Below, piece after piece: positions 19,001 through 27,378 of a stretch of 51,314 nucleotides of DNA. The translations under genes and the position numbers were made by a program. Location: assembly GCA_964412105.1 (NCBI GenBank), contig CAYPNM010000024.1:1-51314 (forward strand). Direction: 5' to 3'. This stretch comes from JAKAGZ01 sp964412105. GTDB taxonomy: Bacteria; Bacteroidota; Ignavibacteria; Ignavibacteriales; Ignavibacteriaceae. Numbering within the stretch: the stretch's first letter is position 1; every line of letters starts with the position of its first letter. Under the pieces are notes generated by a model. The model did not search any database. It was given only the letters and a program-made list of their open reading frames with translations, and was not told where the DNA came from.

Positions 19001-21509
19001 GAATAGTCGTCTGGGAATAAGGCCCAAAATTGCTAGATGGATTGGTTGTTTTATAAAAATGATACCCTGTCCCTCCAATCGGCTTGGATTTAACATCATT
19101 ATTAAAAATATAATCATTTTCACTTTTCAACTGGCTAATCTGTCCTGGAACGGCAGGATCCCCACCACTAAAAAATAGAAAAGTCTTATTCCATATATCA
19201 TAGGGCTTACTTAAGTACTTTTCATATTTCCCAAGATAATTTAAAACCTGCTGATCGTTGGCCGCAGGAATTCTTCCGGTAAACATTTGAGGTATATCTA
19301 CCTGAGATGTATCCCAGATACTATACCATGCATCACTAACAGGGTAACCGTATGATGGAACAAGATTTTGCTTTCTTACTGCAGGAACAGGGTTCCACTG
19401 ATTTTTATAATCATAATTTGCATCCCCAATTAAAGTTAAATAAGAAGGACTTGGGGGGATCCAATTCCCGTTTGCATAAAGCAGAAATCTTTTTATTGAT
19501 TCCGGATCAGGATATCCATAAGAAAATTCATCGTAAATATCATTGACAAATACAAGCGCTGTGCGAACATTATAATTGTTCTGGATAAACTGATTATAGC
19601 TGCTGGCCGACAGAGTCAAGACTCTGTTTGAAATAATTATATCATCAGCGCCTAAACTTGTACTCCTTAAGTTGGTAAATTTTTTCTTTTCTATAAAAGT
19701 GGGTGATTTAATATATTGATTTGAAAGAAGCACATAAGCATCACCTCCAGAAACAGTGTCTACAAAAGACAGATATTTATTGGTACTTCCATTGATAATA
19801 AAATTTTGAATCTTTACACTATCCGGCTTCACTTTCCATAACACATAATCAGAATCTGGCAGGGTTATATTAGTAATCTTTACCACTCTTAACTTTTTTT
19901 GCAACGTATCAGGAAACTGAAAATACAAAGAATCATTTGCAGCGTTCAGATTTCTATAATAATCAATATCAATCCAGTCAATAAGAAATTGTTGGAAGGT
20001 CCCCTGAGTAGGTAAGCCAGTCATTTTAAGGTTATTCGCTCCCTGAATTAAATTGGCAGAAGGAAAAGTCGAATTGAAATTTACTGTCTGTTCATAATTA
20101 AATGTAATAGTGTCCTGAATTGAATTAGTGTTTAAACCAACTCCCACGATATGAGCATTTTGTTGGATGTCGGCCCCATTACTAATTAATCTAATATACG
20201 TATTTACATTTGTGTTGGGAACAATATTTGAAGCGTTAAATGGCAATGAAAAAATACTATTGGTATGCATAACGACCCACGTCCAGACCTTATTTTCCTG
20301 CCAGAAAGGCAGTTGAACCCGCGGATCAATAGAACCATAATACCATAAGCGAACATCATTTTCAAAATGGCTTTTGTTAAGGTAAGATGTCAGCGTATCT
20401 TGAACCGATGGATTTGATAAAGAATTTAAATTAGCTCTGTAGCCGGAATTCCCTCCCCAGGTTAGCCAAATAAAGGTGGTATCTGTATATCTGTCCATAT
20501 AATTTAAATAATCAACACCTTTAGGAACAATATTTCTATAGTCAGGAGAACCATAATTTTTTGTTGCCCAAAATTCTATATAATCATTTGTAGAAAAAAT
20601 CCCCGTCTGATTTGAATGGATATATAAAGGCAGCTGGTGTCCCTTGCAATATATTTTAATCGTAGCGGGATCAATCGTTGAAGGGTTTAGTCCATAATTA
20701 ATTAAATCCTGATAACTTATTTTATAAATTCCATCATTTACCAGAGAAAGTTTTACATAATCATTCGTGTAATTAATCCAAAGACCTGTGGTATCCTGTG
20801 TAATGAAGGGCTTTTGAAAGGTTCGAAAATTATCAGCGTAATTATAATTTAATATTATTTTCTTAAGCACACTATCATATGGCGCCTTTGCAGTGTTATT
20901 TACTTGAAATGCAACAGGTTGACTAAAATTCACATTTAAATTGGCACTGATTAAGAGTTTTACTTCTCTTGATTTCCAGTTATACAACGCGGAATTAATT
21001 TTTACAATAGCACAATAATAGTTACGGAGCCATGTGTATCCAATTACTTGATATTCTACTGATGGATACTTATCTGTCTGAAAATATTTTCTTTGAAGAT
21101 TTTGACTTACATAACTCAATGTAGAATCATTCAATTTTACTAATTTGGGATTAGCTTCTATATTAACATTTTGAAACATACTATATTGTTGGTTGCTTAA
21201 AGAGACTGTAACCTTACTCTTTGGAGGAATAGCAATAAATACAGTTTTTGAAGGGAGTTCGGGTGAACCAGGCTTGCTTTCATCCATAGCATTGGGGAAA
21301 GTAATATATTTCACACCGTTTGTATCTTTAAGCATTACCTTATCACTAAAAGACACTTGAAATTTAATTGAATTGTTACTTGAAGATATAACAGAAGTTC
21401 TTATTTGACCAAATGCTTTAAATGAAATAAAAATAAATAAAACCAAAAATATCTGACTTAAATCAGGTATAAAACTTTTCTTTATTCTAATATTAGTCTG
21501 GTGTTTCAT
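16059..21509 (-). CDS. Gingipain-like C25 cysteine protease with type IX secretion sorting domain (PorU-like)
   Basis: An 1816-residue exported protein. It has a signal peptide (about 12-35) and a C25 propeptide-like region (around 70-110, SPELPSKTVFIAIPP). The C25 catalytic domain spans about 650-1000, with the histidine of GHSG at H852 and the nucleophile of FGCSTGKF at C884. The 32-residue spacing is close to that of gingipain R. CARDB-type Ig modules lie near 1020-1110 and 1490-1580. A terminal sorting domain follows (about 1725-1816, with WDGRD and GVYLYKI). It may be the T9SS sortase PorU or a secreted protease cargo; the sorting domain favours cargo. Confidence 0.85.
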   Translation of the reverse strand: MKHQTNIRIKKSFIPDLSQIFLVLFIFISFKAFGQIRTSVISSSNNSIKFQVSFSDKVMLKDTNGVKYITFPNAMDESKPGSPELPSKTVFIAIPPKSKVTVSLSNQQYSMFQNVNIEANPKLVKLNDSTLSYVSQNLQRKYFQTDKYPSVEYQVIGYTWLRNYYCAIVKINSALYNWKSREVKLLISANLNVNFSQPVAFQVNNTAKAPYDSVLKKIILNYNYADNFRTFQKPFITQDTTGLWINYTNDYVKLSLVNDGIYKISYQDLINYGLNPSTIDPATIKIYCKGHQLPLYIHSNQTGIFSTNDYIEFWATKNYGSPDYRNIVPKGVDYLNYMDRYTDTTFIWLTWGGNSGYRANLNSLSNPSVQDTLTSYLNKSHFENDVRLWYYGSIDPRVQLPFWQENKVWTWVVMHTNSIFSLPFNASNIVPNTNVNTYIRLISNGADIQQNAHIVGVGLNTNSIQDTITFNYEQTVNFNSTFPSANLIQGANNLKMTGLPTQGTFQQFLIDWIDIDYYRNLNAANDSLYFQFPDTLQKKLRVVKITNITLPDSDYVLWKVKPDSVKIQNFIINGSTNKYLSFVDTVSGGDAYVLLSNQYIKSPTFIEKKKFTNLRSTSLGADDIIISNRVLTLSASSYNQFIQNNYNVRTALVFVNDIYDEFSYGYPDPESIKRFLLYANGNWIPPSPSYLTLIGDANYDYKNQWNPVPAVRKQNLVPSYGYPVSDAWYSIWDTSQVDIPQMFTGRIPAANDQQVLNYLGKYEKYLSKPYDIWNKTFLFFSGGDPAVPGQISQLKSENDYIFNNDVKSKPIGGTGYHFYKTTNPSSNFGPYSQTTIQNAINNGSLFISYIGHSGTQTWDNGITDVDALKNSYSDRFPLITDFGCSTGKFAEPDVTCFGELFITGSAGGQAIAYLSNSSWGYISTAVTYPTYFYEQMLKDSVTNMAKAHVLAKIELFNNGGHNDVNTVFAYDNVMLGDPLLNLRLPSKPNLVITSSDIIPMESRPSDQEDFTPINIHYHNYGIVPNDSVQITVKDTYNNSLSSEQYFKVPIPLLDDSIIVKVPIKNKVGVHNLTVVIDSTNAIDEIYKNDNQASLSFTVYSITLRAILGSNYYSIYNGEITFLNPTYANFDTTNSKFDFQIDTTQNFSIPVQYENNLGVFSSTITIPNLVPQVRYWLRAKLSVSPTWSAPISFANMNQDYNWYTNSPIDSLSDINYSSTGFNSSDKAWELIPQKDELKISSAGYYAGPFASMQYNLQEILPTTKFWGIGTALIDTVTLRPSNIQIFGSSDGTTQTRNKLADSLTNYINSLPNGTVLAMTICDDGAQSVLGYSPPTAVRDAIKELGSIYIDSVQYRDSWCIIGKKGAAPGTVPEVYKKQFEGIAIIDTSIIAKSDSGTIGFPEMNYSSRWDSIKVGIKLPSGSSVTITPIGITNNNMQDTLSTISLNNGVASLSNIDANKYHKIRLLAKLKANFEKVSPQINSLAVKYALVPELGTNYQLVKTDKDSLTIGQSIKLNFSVMNVGQAEADSFNVRVEVIHNDNTKEQLMNTSTNLAAGGKKDYSIVYTADSFPGSNSFLITIDPDNKIVEFFKDNNIYSVPFYVKADSNKPTVNITFDGREIINNDFISSHPKIQIELNDPSLLPISDTSSISIQLDNKPVYYSGNSTILTYKFNSANPKMVVTYMPELSDGDHSIEVSSMNSLSVKGLEVIKNFTVSSDPKILDVYNYPDPFRNDTYFTFKLTRIPDQLKIRIFTIAGRLIKQFTLHSSDLNYDFNRIYWDGRDADGDIIANGVYLYKIIMSVNGKVQSVTQKLAVVR

Positions 21510-21727
21510 TATATTAATTTTTTGTTCGATATTTACAAAATAAGTGGAAACAGAATTAGAAATGTCTATTTATGTTTATCACATAGTATTAAATTATAAA
21601 AATAATCGCTGCACGAAAAGTATTTCAGGAATATTAAATTATGATAGATTAAAGTTAATAAAAAAAACAAGTTATAAGAGCAAGATATTAGATTTGCAAA
21701 ACACTTAATAAATATATTCTTCCTTAT
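21510..21727. other. AT-rich intergenic region before the C25 gene
   Basis: This 218-bp stretch separates the C25 gene from the upstream polysaccharide cluster, both on the minus strand. It presumably carries the C25 promoter. The nearest match to a -7 element (21536-21543 on the minus strand, TTATTTTG) lacks a matching -33 TTG, so I do not call a promoter. I see no gene here. Confidence 0.3.
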
Positions 21728-22450
21728 TTATTTTCCCCTGCTTAGGCATTCTTTTAATATTAGAAAAAAGAAGACAGGTATTCCAATCATATATCTTTTC
21801 CATAACCTTTTGGGTTCAACAATTAATCTAAAAATCCACTCTACACCTAAATTTCTAAACATTTGGGGAATTCTTTTAATAGTTCCAGAATAGAATTCCA
21901 AAAAATTTCCTACACAAATAATCAACTTACCTCTTAGTTCCTTGGAAATTTCTACTGCCATATGCTCTTGTTTAGGTACACCCATCCCAATAATAATTGA
22001 ATCTGCATTCAGACTAGAAATATTCGGTATCAAATCTTTTAACTCTGCATTATTGTAAAATCCTTTCTGATACCCTACTACTTTTATCCCCCTGTTTTTT
22101 AGATTATCAATTAAATAGGCTGAAAAATTGCCCCCTATGATATAGACTCTGGAATTATTTTGGATTAACACCTGAATAATTCTTTCATTCAAATCACTTG
22201 CATTAAATCTTTTCCGTACATTATAACCAAGCAATTTTGCGGCAAGAAAGATCCCAATTCCATCGATGTAGGTCTTAAAATAATTGTCTACCAAATTTTT
22301 ATAATCTTTATCTTTCGAATAAAGATTATAACAATGCTGATTAATGTACGTTATTAAGCAATTGTTTTGAGAACTATGCCACTTTTTTATAAGATCTAGA
22401 ACTTCGCTTTCCGTTTTAATTAAATTATTAAAAAGAGTTGAATTATGCAT
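21728..22450 (-). CDS. WecG/TagA/CpsF-family glycosyltransferase (GT26)
   Basis: A 240-residue glycosyltransferase of the WecG/TagA/CpsF family, which moves an N-acetylmannosamine-type or related sugar onto a lipid-linked intermediate. Motifs are TYINQHCYNLY in the N-terminal part, DGIGI, the nucleotide-site motif GMGVPKQEHM and the C-terminal VEWIFRLIVEPKRLWKRY, which binds the membrane. It is the last gene of a five-glycosyltransferase run on this strand, 85 bp after the preceding one. Its product probably goes into a surface polysaccharide. Confidence 0.88.
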   Translation of the reverse strand: MHNSTLFNNLIKTESEVLDLIKKWHSSQNNCLITYINQHCYNLYSKDKDYKNLVDNYFKTYIDGIGIFLAAKLLGYNVRKRFNASDLNERIIQVLIQNNSRVYIIGGNFSAYLIDNLKNRGIKVVGYQKGFYNNAELKDLIPNISSLNADSIIIGMGVPKQEHMAVEISKELRGKLIICVGNFLEFYSGTIKRIPQMFRNLGVEWIFRLIVEPKRLWKRYMIGIPVFFFLILKECLSRGK

Positions 22451-22535
22451 AATAGATAATTATTACCAAAAGACTGAAAATACAATTAATTCTTTAACCT
22501 ATTAAACAAATTAATGAGAGTAAAAAATTTTAACT

Positions 22536-23483
22536 TTAATTATTCCAGAACAACCTCGAAATAAATACAATAGACCGTCTTGGAGAAATAAATGCACCCA
22601 ATAGAAGGAACAAAAATGCCCTCAACAAATAATTATTAACATAATAGAATATCCCTTTTCGGTAATACGTAATTCCTTTAAACTCTATAAGTCTTAGTTT
22701 CAAAAATATTTTATCATATAGTAAAGATTCTCTCTGATTGCGCGTTGACCCATAACCAGGTCGCAGATGCGCTCGTCTTGATTCTTCATACTTAAGCAAG
22801 GCTTCATACAGATTATCAGTCATAATACTAGTTTTATGCAATCTAACATTCGCTAAAGCATTATTAATATTTGCAAATTTTCCGTACCTAGATAGTTCCA
22901 GAAATAAATGATAATCTGGTGCGGGATAATATTTTTCATCATATCCCCCAATCTTTTTCATTACTTCGGTACGTACCATCATCGTTGAATGTACTATAGC
23001 ATTTAATCCTTTAATTAAGGCTTTTTTAATATCTTCGTCTTCATTTGGCAACCTAATTTGCCATTTCCTTTTGGAAGATGTTCCGAAATAATTAATATTT
23101 GCTCCTACCAGGATATATTCTTTATTATGATTTAAAAAATTAAGTTGTCTTTCCAGTCTTGTGTCAAGGTAAATATCATCAGAGTCACAAATTGCTATGT
23201 AGGGAGTTTTCACAAGAGAGAGGCCCATATTCAGAGCTTTAACCAAACCAACATGTCCAGGAGATAATAAAACTAATCTTTCATCCTTAATAGTGCTTAA
23301 ATATTTCTCACCATTGTCAGTGGATCCATCATTTATTGCATAAATTATAAATCGTCCCTCAGTTTGATTAAAAATAGAATCCATTGTTTCCGGTAAAAAA
23401 GACTCTGAATTTTTAAAAGTCATAATAACACTTATTAATGGCTCATTCATAATTGGAGGACTATTCTCATATAATTGAGTCAT
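22536..23483 (-). CDS. Family 2 glycosyltransferase
   Basis: About 315 residues from the ATG at 23483. A TTG at 23495 and an ATG at 23450 (giving MNEPLISVIM) are alternative starts; the last matches the usual GT2 beginning best, but none has a clear Shine-Dalgarno sequence. The GT-A domain shows PLISVIMTFKNSE, the AINDGSTDNGE nucleotide site and the DSDD metal-binding motif. A hydrophobic segment near the C-terminus (about 285-300) may anchor it. It overlaps the upstream GT4 gene by 17 bp in this reading. Confidence 0.87.
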   Translation of the reverse strand: MTQLYENSPPIMNEPLISVIMTFKNSESFLPETMDSIFNQTEGRFIIYAINDGSTDNGEKYLSTIKDERLVLLSPGHVGLVKALNMGLSLVKTPYIAICDSDDIYLDTRLERQLNFLNHNKEYILVGANINYFGTSSKRKWQIRLPNEDEDIKKALIKGLNAIVHSTMMVRTEVMKKIGGYDEKYYPAPDYHLFLELSRYGKFANINNALANVRLHKTSIMTDNLYEALLKYEESRRAHLRPGYGSTRNQRESLLYDKIFLKLRLIEFKGITYYRKGIFYYVNNYLLRAFLFLLLGAFISPRRSIVFISRLFWNN

Positions 23484-24594
23484 AAATTTTTTCAATGCTT
23501 TTTATAAAAGAAGAAATATTATATTTATTTTTTACTGCTTCTAGTCCATTTTTGCCTAAACGGTTTTTCAATTCTTTGTCAAGAACAACTTTTTCTATTG
23601 CAGCAGCTCCTTCGGATAAAGCGTTTTTAGAAAATATTAGGCCACATTTTTCTTTCTCAATAATTTCCCTTATTCCTCCGACATCAGTTGAAACAATTGG
23701 TACTCCGGCTGCCATGGATTCCCAAAGTGTTAATGGTAAACCTTCCCAATCTGAAGTAAACAGAAGCACATCAAAATATTTTATATAATATTTTATATTA
23801 GGTATATATCCCATAAATTTTACATTATTGTTTATACCCATTTTATCTGCTAGGGCCTTCATTTCATTCTCTAATGGCCCGTCACCAAAATACAAAAAGT
23901 ACACGCTTTTATGATTCTGAAAAAAGATCTTTGCTATTTCCAAAGAAACATCAATTCTTTTTTGAACTTCCAATCTCGCTACAATACCAACAATATGAGA
24001 TGATAATCTTAATTTATTAATGAAGTTTACTAATTCCATATCTAGCTCATCAGTATTATCTTTATCATAACCGTTATAATAGACTTCTATTTGAGGAAAA
24101 AGTTTTGTTTCTTTTAGTAAATCTTCTTTACTGGTAAAAGAAGGCGCAATAGCCAAATTGACTGACTTAAACAAATAAATTATTATATGCACAGTTTTAT
24201 AAAAGAGCTTTTCAAGCCAATTATTATATAAATTATTAATAAAAAGCCCCTGATAATTATGAATCATTTTTTTTCTTAAAATAATATTGACTACTCCTGC
24301 TATTGTATATGGTTTTAAGAAATGTGTCTGTATAATGTCTATTTGGCGAACTTTAATAAACTTATAAAATTGAATAAAACATCTAACTGAAAATTTCTTA
24401 TTAAGATTTGGAATTACATAAACTTCTATCCCCAACTTTTTTAATTCATTTTCAATTTTTTCATTACCCTGGAAAACAAGACATTGTTCATATTTGGACC
24501 TGTCTAGATTTCTAAACAACATCATTAGATGTGTATATACTCCATCACTTTTCCCAGTTATATGATTTACAAAATGACAGATTCTTAGCTTCAT
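23467..24594 (-). CDS. Family 4 glycosyltransferase
   Basis: A 375-residue GT-B fold enzyme. The N-terminal acceptor domain contains HFVNHITGKSDGVYTHL. The C-terminal domain has the GT4 signatures GIVARLEVQKRIDV and EGLPLTLWESMAAGVPIVST, the latter with the E-x7-E-like nucleotide-sugar site. The sugar donor and acceptor cannot be read. Its ATG overlaps the stop of the preceding gene by 4 bp (24591-24594), so translation is coupled. Confidence 0.9.
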   Translation of the reverse strand: MKLRICHFVNHITGKSDGVYTHLMMLFRNLDRSKYEQCLVFQGNEKIENELKKLGIEVYVIPNLNKKFSVRCFIQFYKFIKVRQIDIIQTHFLKPYTIAGVVNIILRKKMIHNYQGLFINNLYNNWLEKLFYKTVHIIIYLFKSVNLAIAPSFTSKEDLLKETKLFPQIEVYYNGYDKDNTDELDMELVNFINKLRLSSHIVGIVARLEVQKRIDVSLEIAKIFFQNHKSVYFLYFGDGPLENEMKALADKMGINNNVKFMGYIPNIKYYIKYFDVLLFTSDWEGLPLTLWESMAAGVPIVSTDVGGIREIIEKEKCGLIFSKNALSEGAAAIEKVVLDKELKNRLGKNGLEAVKNKYNISSFIKSIEKIYDSII

Positions 24595-25691
24595 AAAAGT
24601 TCTTTATAACAATTAATGTACTTTTTAGAAATGGTCTCCCATCCCAATTCATTTATAATCTTCTGTGCTCTTACAGATATAGCTTTAAGATTATACTTAT
24701 GAAAATAAATATCACTTAGAATATCTTTAACTCTTCCCGGTTCTTTATAATCATAAACAAAACCATTTTCTCCGTGCTTAATAAATGCAGAAGAACCAAC
24801 ATTATTAGATAAAACCACTATCAAACCTGCTGCCATGCATTCAACAGAGAAAATAGAAAAGGAGTCAAACGAAGAGGATTTTATTAGCACATGCTTATCA
24901 ACCAGGAAGTTTATGAGTTCACTTTTTTTCATAGGATTTACAAACTCCATCTCTATGCCTGCATCTTTTATATTGATTCTATTACCTATAATATACAGCC
25001 TCATCCGAAAATTTGAATATCTCAGCAATTTTAATATTTCTTCTAATCCTCTGTCAATAAAATCATTATTGCCATTATAAAACACTACTTTTAAAAGATT
25101 ATCTATTTTAATTTTCTTCTCTTTGTTAACAAATTCCGATTCAACTCCATTGGGTATTACTATAACCTTATTTTTATTTATTTTATAATATTTCTCAGCG
25201 AGTGTTAAATGACTTTTTGCCAAGAATATCGTTTTGTCAGATAATTTTAAGGCCAGCCTCTCCCATACATAGTCCTTATATCTGTTTAGTTGTTTTTTCT
25301 TTTGAGAATTATTTGGAATTTCAAATTTTAGTACACTATGAAAAGTAGTAACGATCTTACTTCCAACAATAAATTTATAAAGTAGAACCAATATTGTGTA
25401 CCTTTCTGCTGAAAGTATATGAATTATGTTAGGCCTTTCTTTTATTAAATAGAATAATAAACGAACATGACCAAAACGGAAAACAGAAGGTTTTACCGAA
25501 AGAATATTTTTACCGAAAAGTCTTTTAATTACATTACTCCCTGTATAATACTTAAAGAAATACTCCACAAATACAGCATCATTTTTTACTAGAATATTTT
25601 TAAATAATTTCAGAGAAAATTTTGCGGGACCATTTAGTATTTCGTTAGTATATTTACCAAGATATACAATTTTTATTTTTTCTATTGACAA
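24591..25691 (-). CDS. Family 4 glycosyltransferase
   Basis: A 366-residue GT-B enzyme with a C-terminal donor domain (VVFYNGNNDFIDRGLEEILK and SFDSFSIFSVECMAAGLIVV). It is more divergent than its neighbour, because the usual EGLP motif is replaced by DSFSIFS. The start codon is TTG, supported by AAGGGGTAG about 6 nt upstream, and no nearby ATG gives a complete N-terminal strand. It follows the GT2 gene by 32 bp and overlaps the next gene by 4 bp. Confidence 0.85.
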   Translation of the reverse strand: MSIEKIKIVYLGKYTNEILNGPAKFSLKLFKNILVKNDAVFVEYFFKYYTGSNVIKRLFGKNILSVKPSVFRFGHVRLLFYLIKERPNIIHILSAERYTILVLLYKFIVGSKIVTTFHSVLKFEIPNNSQKKKQLNRYKDYVWERLALKLSDKTIFLAKSHLTLAEKYYKINKNKVIVIPNGVESEFVNKEKKIKIDNLLKVVFYNGNNDFIDRGLEEILKLLRYSNFRMRLYIIGNRINIKDAGIEMEFVNPMKKSELINFLVDKHVLIKSSSFDSFSIFSVECMAAGLIVVLSNNVGSSAFIKHGENGFVYDYKEPGRVKDILSDIYFHKYNLKAISVRAQKIINELGWETISKKYINCYKELL

Positions 25692-25723
25692 CTAAATCTA
25701 CCCCTTAATTAATTTATCACTTG

Positions 25724-26689
25724 CTAAAAACTGTTCCTGAAAAAATAATTGTTCTTATCAAGCCTACGAAAGTAATTTAAATATCTATGATAATTATGCT
25801 TTCGGCTATATTCAATCAAGTGTGGGAAAAATTTGTTTGGTATTAAATATCTTAAATATTGTAACTTAAATGGGTCAAGTCTCACTGCTTCTTCAAAGAA
25901 CTCAAGAGATTTATATAATTCGTTTTGATAATAGTAGACGTACCCCATATCAAAAAAAGCTTTGGCAAGCTTTTTATTATCTTTTTCGCTCTGAATTATT
26001 TTTTCAAAAAATCTGAACGGTACTTCGAAATTTTCTTTTTTGAAAAGTTCATCACTCGAAGATATATTACCACCATGTTTTCGATGAGTAACTAAAAACT
26101 TTTGTATATTATAAAATTTGGTCTTGTTGAGAAGACGAAGATATAACTCCCAATCCTGCACTATTTGTTTATTTTCACTATAACCTCCAACTTCTAGGAT
26201 AGTATCTTTTCTGAAAAGCAACGTCGGATGTGCCAGGCAACAATTTCTTGGTAATTGGTTGAATATCTGCTTATGATTTCTAGGATAAATAACCTTTAAA
26301 ACATTAGTTTTGTTTTCACCTGTTAATGTCACATAAAAATTTGAGCCTATTACACCATATTGCCCATAATTTTTGCTGTAAAATGAATACTGAATATGAA
26401 TTCTCTCGCTGTCACAATAATCATCGCTGTCAAGTCTTATTATAACATTTGATTCAGCTTTTGATAATCCATAATTTAACGCTTTAGATATACCGCCATG
26501 ACCTATTTTATAAAAATCGATCCGCGAATCATTAAATTGTTCTACTACTCCTTTAGTATTATCAGTAGAACCATCATCTACAATAACAATTTGAAGATTT
26601 GAATATGTTTGTTCCAATATAGATTTAATAGCTTTGCCAATCATATGAGCTCTGTTATATGTCGGCATAAGCACGCTTATAAGTTCCAT
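25724..26689 (-). CDS. Family 2 glycosyltransferase with TPR-like tail
   Basis: A 321-residue protein. The GT2 domain (about 1-225) shows ISVLMPTYNRAHMIGKAI, the VDDGSTDNTK nucleotide site, the DSDD metal site and a QDWELYLRLL acceptor-side motif. The C-terminal 90 residues contain a TPR-like helical pair (AKAFFDMGYVYYYQNELYKS and LEFFEEAVRLDP), which may be a protein-interaction extension. It is the first gene of the five-gene glycosyltransferase run; the promoter should lie in 26690-26848. Confidence 0.87.
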   Translation of the reverse strand: MELISVLMPTYNRAHMIGKAIKSILEQTYSNLQIVIVDDGSTDNTKGVVEQFNDSRIDFYKIGHGGISKALNYGLSKAESNVIIRLDSDDYCDSERIHIQYSFYSKNYGQYGVIGSNFYVTLTGENKTNVLKVIYPRNHKQIFNQLPRNCCLAHPTLLFRKDTILEVGGYSENKQIVQDWELYLRLLNKTKFYNIQKFLVTHRKHGGNISSSDELFKKENFEVPFRFFEKIIQSEKDNKKLAKAFFDMGYVYYYQNELYKSLEFFEEAVRLDPFKLQYLRYLIPNKFFPHLIEYSRKHNYHRYLNYFRRLDKNNYFFRNSF

Positions 26690-26842
26690 TTAATCCTTAT
26701 TTGGAAATTATTTATTCAACTAATTTTCTATGTAAATACACCTGCCAAAACTATTTATCAATAATTCAATTAAACGTTGAATACTAACTATAATCTCAGA
26801 AACAAAGGCTATGTAAGCTGTACCAGCATAAGTTTACTTTTA

Positions 26843-26863
26843 TAATAATTGTACAAATTATTA
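26843..26863. promoter_or_regulatory. 8-bp inverted repeat upstream of the GNAT gene
   Basis: TAATAATT (26843-26850) and AATTATTA (26856-26863) form a perfect inverted repeat around GTACA. It sits in the divergent region between the polysaccharide cluster and the acetyltransferase gene. An operator role is possible, but AT-rich repeats of this length also arise by chance. Confidence 0.25.
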
Positions 26864-26932
26864 TTATTTATTCGATTATTAAAAATACAATATATTAAGG
26901 GAATAAATTTATTCACACAAAATTTATATCTA

Positions 26933-27376
26933 ATGCATACCATAAAAACTCACGTAAGAAGGGCTAAGTTGGCGGATATTCCAGAGCTTACAAATTTATG
27001 TATAGAACTGGGATATAAATCAACCATCAATGAAATAAAAAAGAGGCTGGATAAAATCCAAAAATCTAAATCAGATTTAATTCTGGTCGCAGTTGAAAAA
27101 GGAACGGTTATTGGCTGGATTCACGTTTTTAGCACATTGAGATTGGAATCGGATCCTTTTGCGGAAATTGGAGGTCTTGTTGTTTCATCCAGGCATCGCG
27201 GCAAAGGTGTTGGAAAAATACTTGTTAGAGAAGCCGAAAAATGGGCTAAGGAAAACGGTTTTATAAATATAAGAGTACGAAGCAGAACTTCCAGAGACGG
27301 AGCCAAACAATTTTATGAAAGTGAAGGATATATCGTAATAAAAGAACAAAATGTTTTTGAAAAATCATTAAAATAA
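26933..27376 (+). CDS. GNAT-family N-acetyltransferase
   Basis: A 147-residue acetyltransferase from the ATG at 26933 (MHTIKTHVRRAKLADIPEL). An in-frame ATG 28 codons earlier would add a hydrophobic, unrelated extension and is rejected. The acetyl-CoA site is visible as LVVSSRHRGKGVGKILVREAE (motif A, Q/RxxGxG/A), followed by the GAKQFYESEGY motif of the C-terminal half. Substrate unknown. It is convergent with the EnvC-like gene with only 2 bp between stop codons. Confidence 0.85.
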   Translation: MHTIKTHVRRAKLADIPELTNLCIELGYKSTINEIKKRLDKIQKSKSDLILVAVEKGTVIGWIHVFSTLRLESDPFAEIGGLVVSSRHRGKGVGKILVREAEKWAKENGFINIRVRSRTSRDGAKQFYESEGYIVIKEQNVFEKSLK

Positions 27377-27378
27377 GT

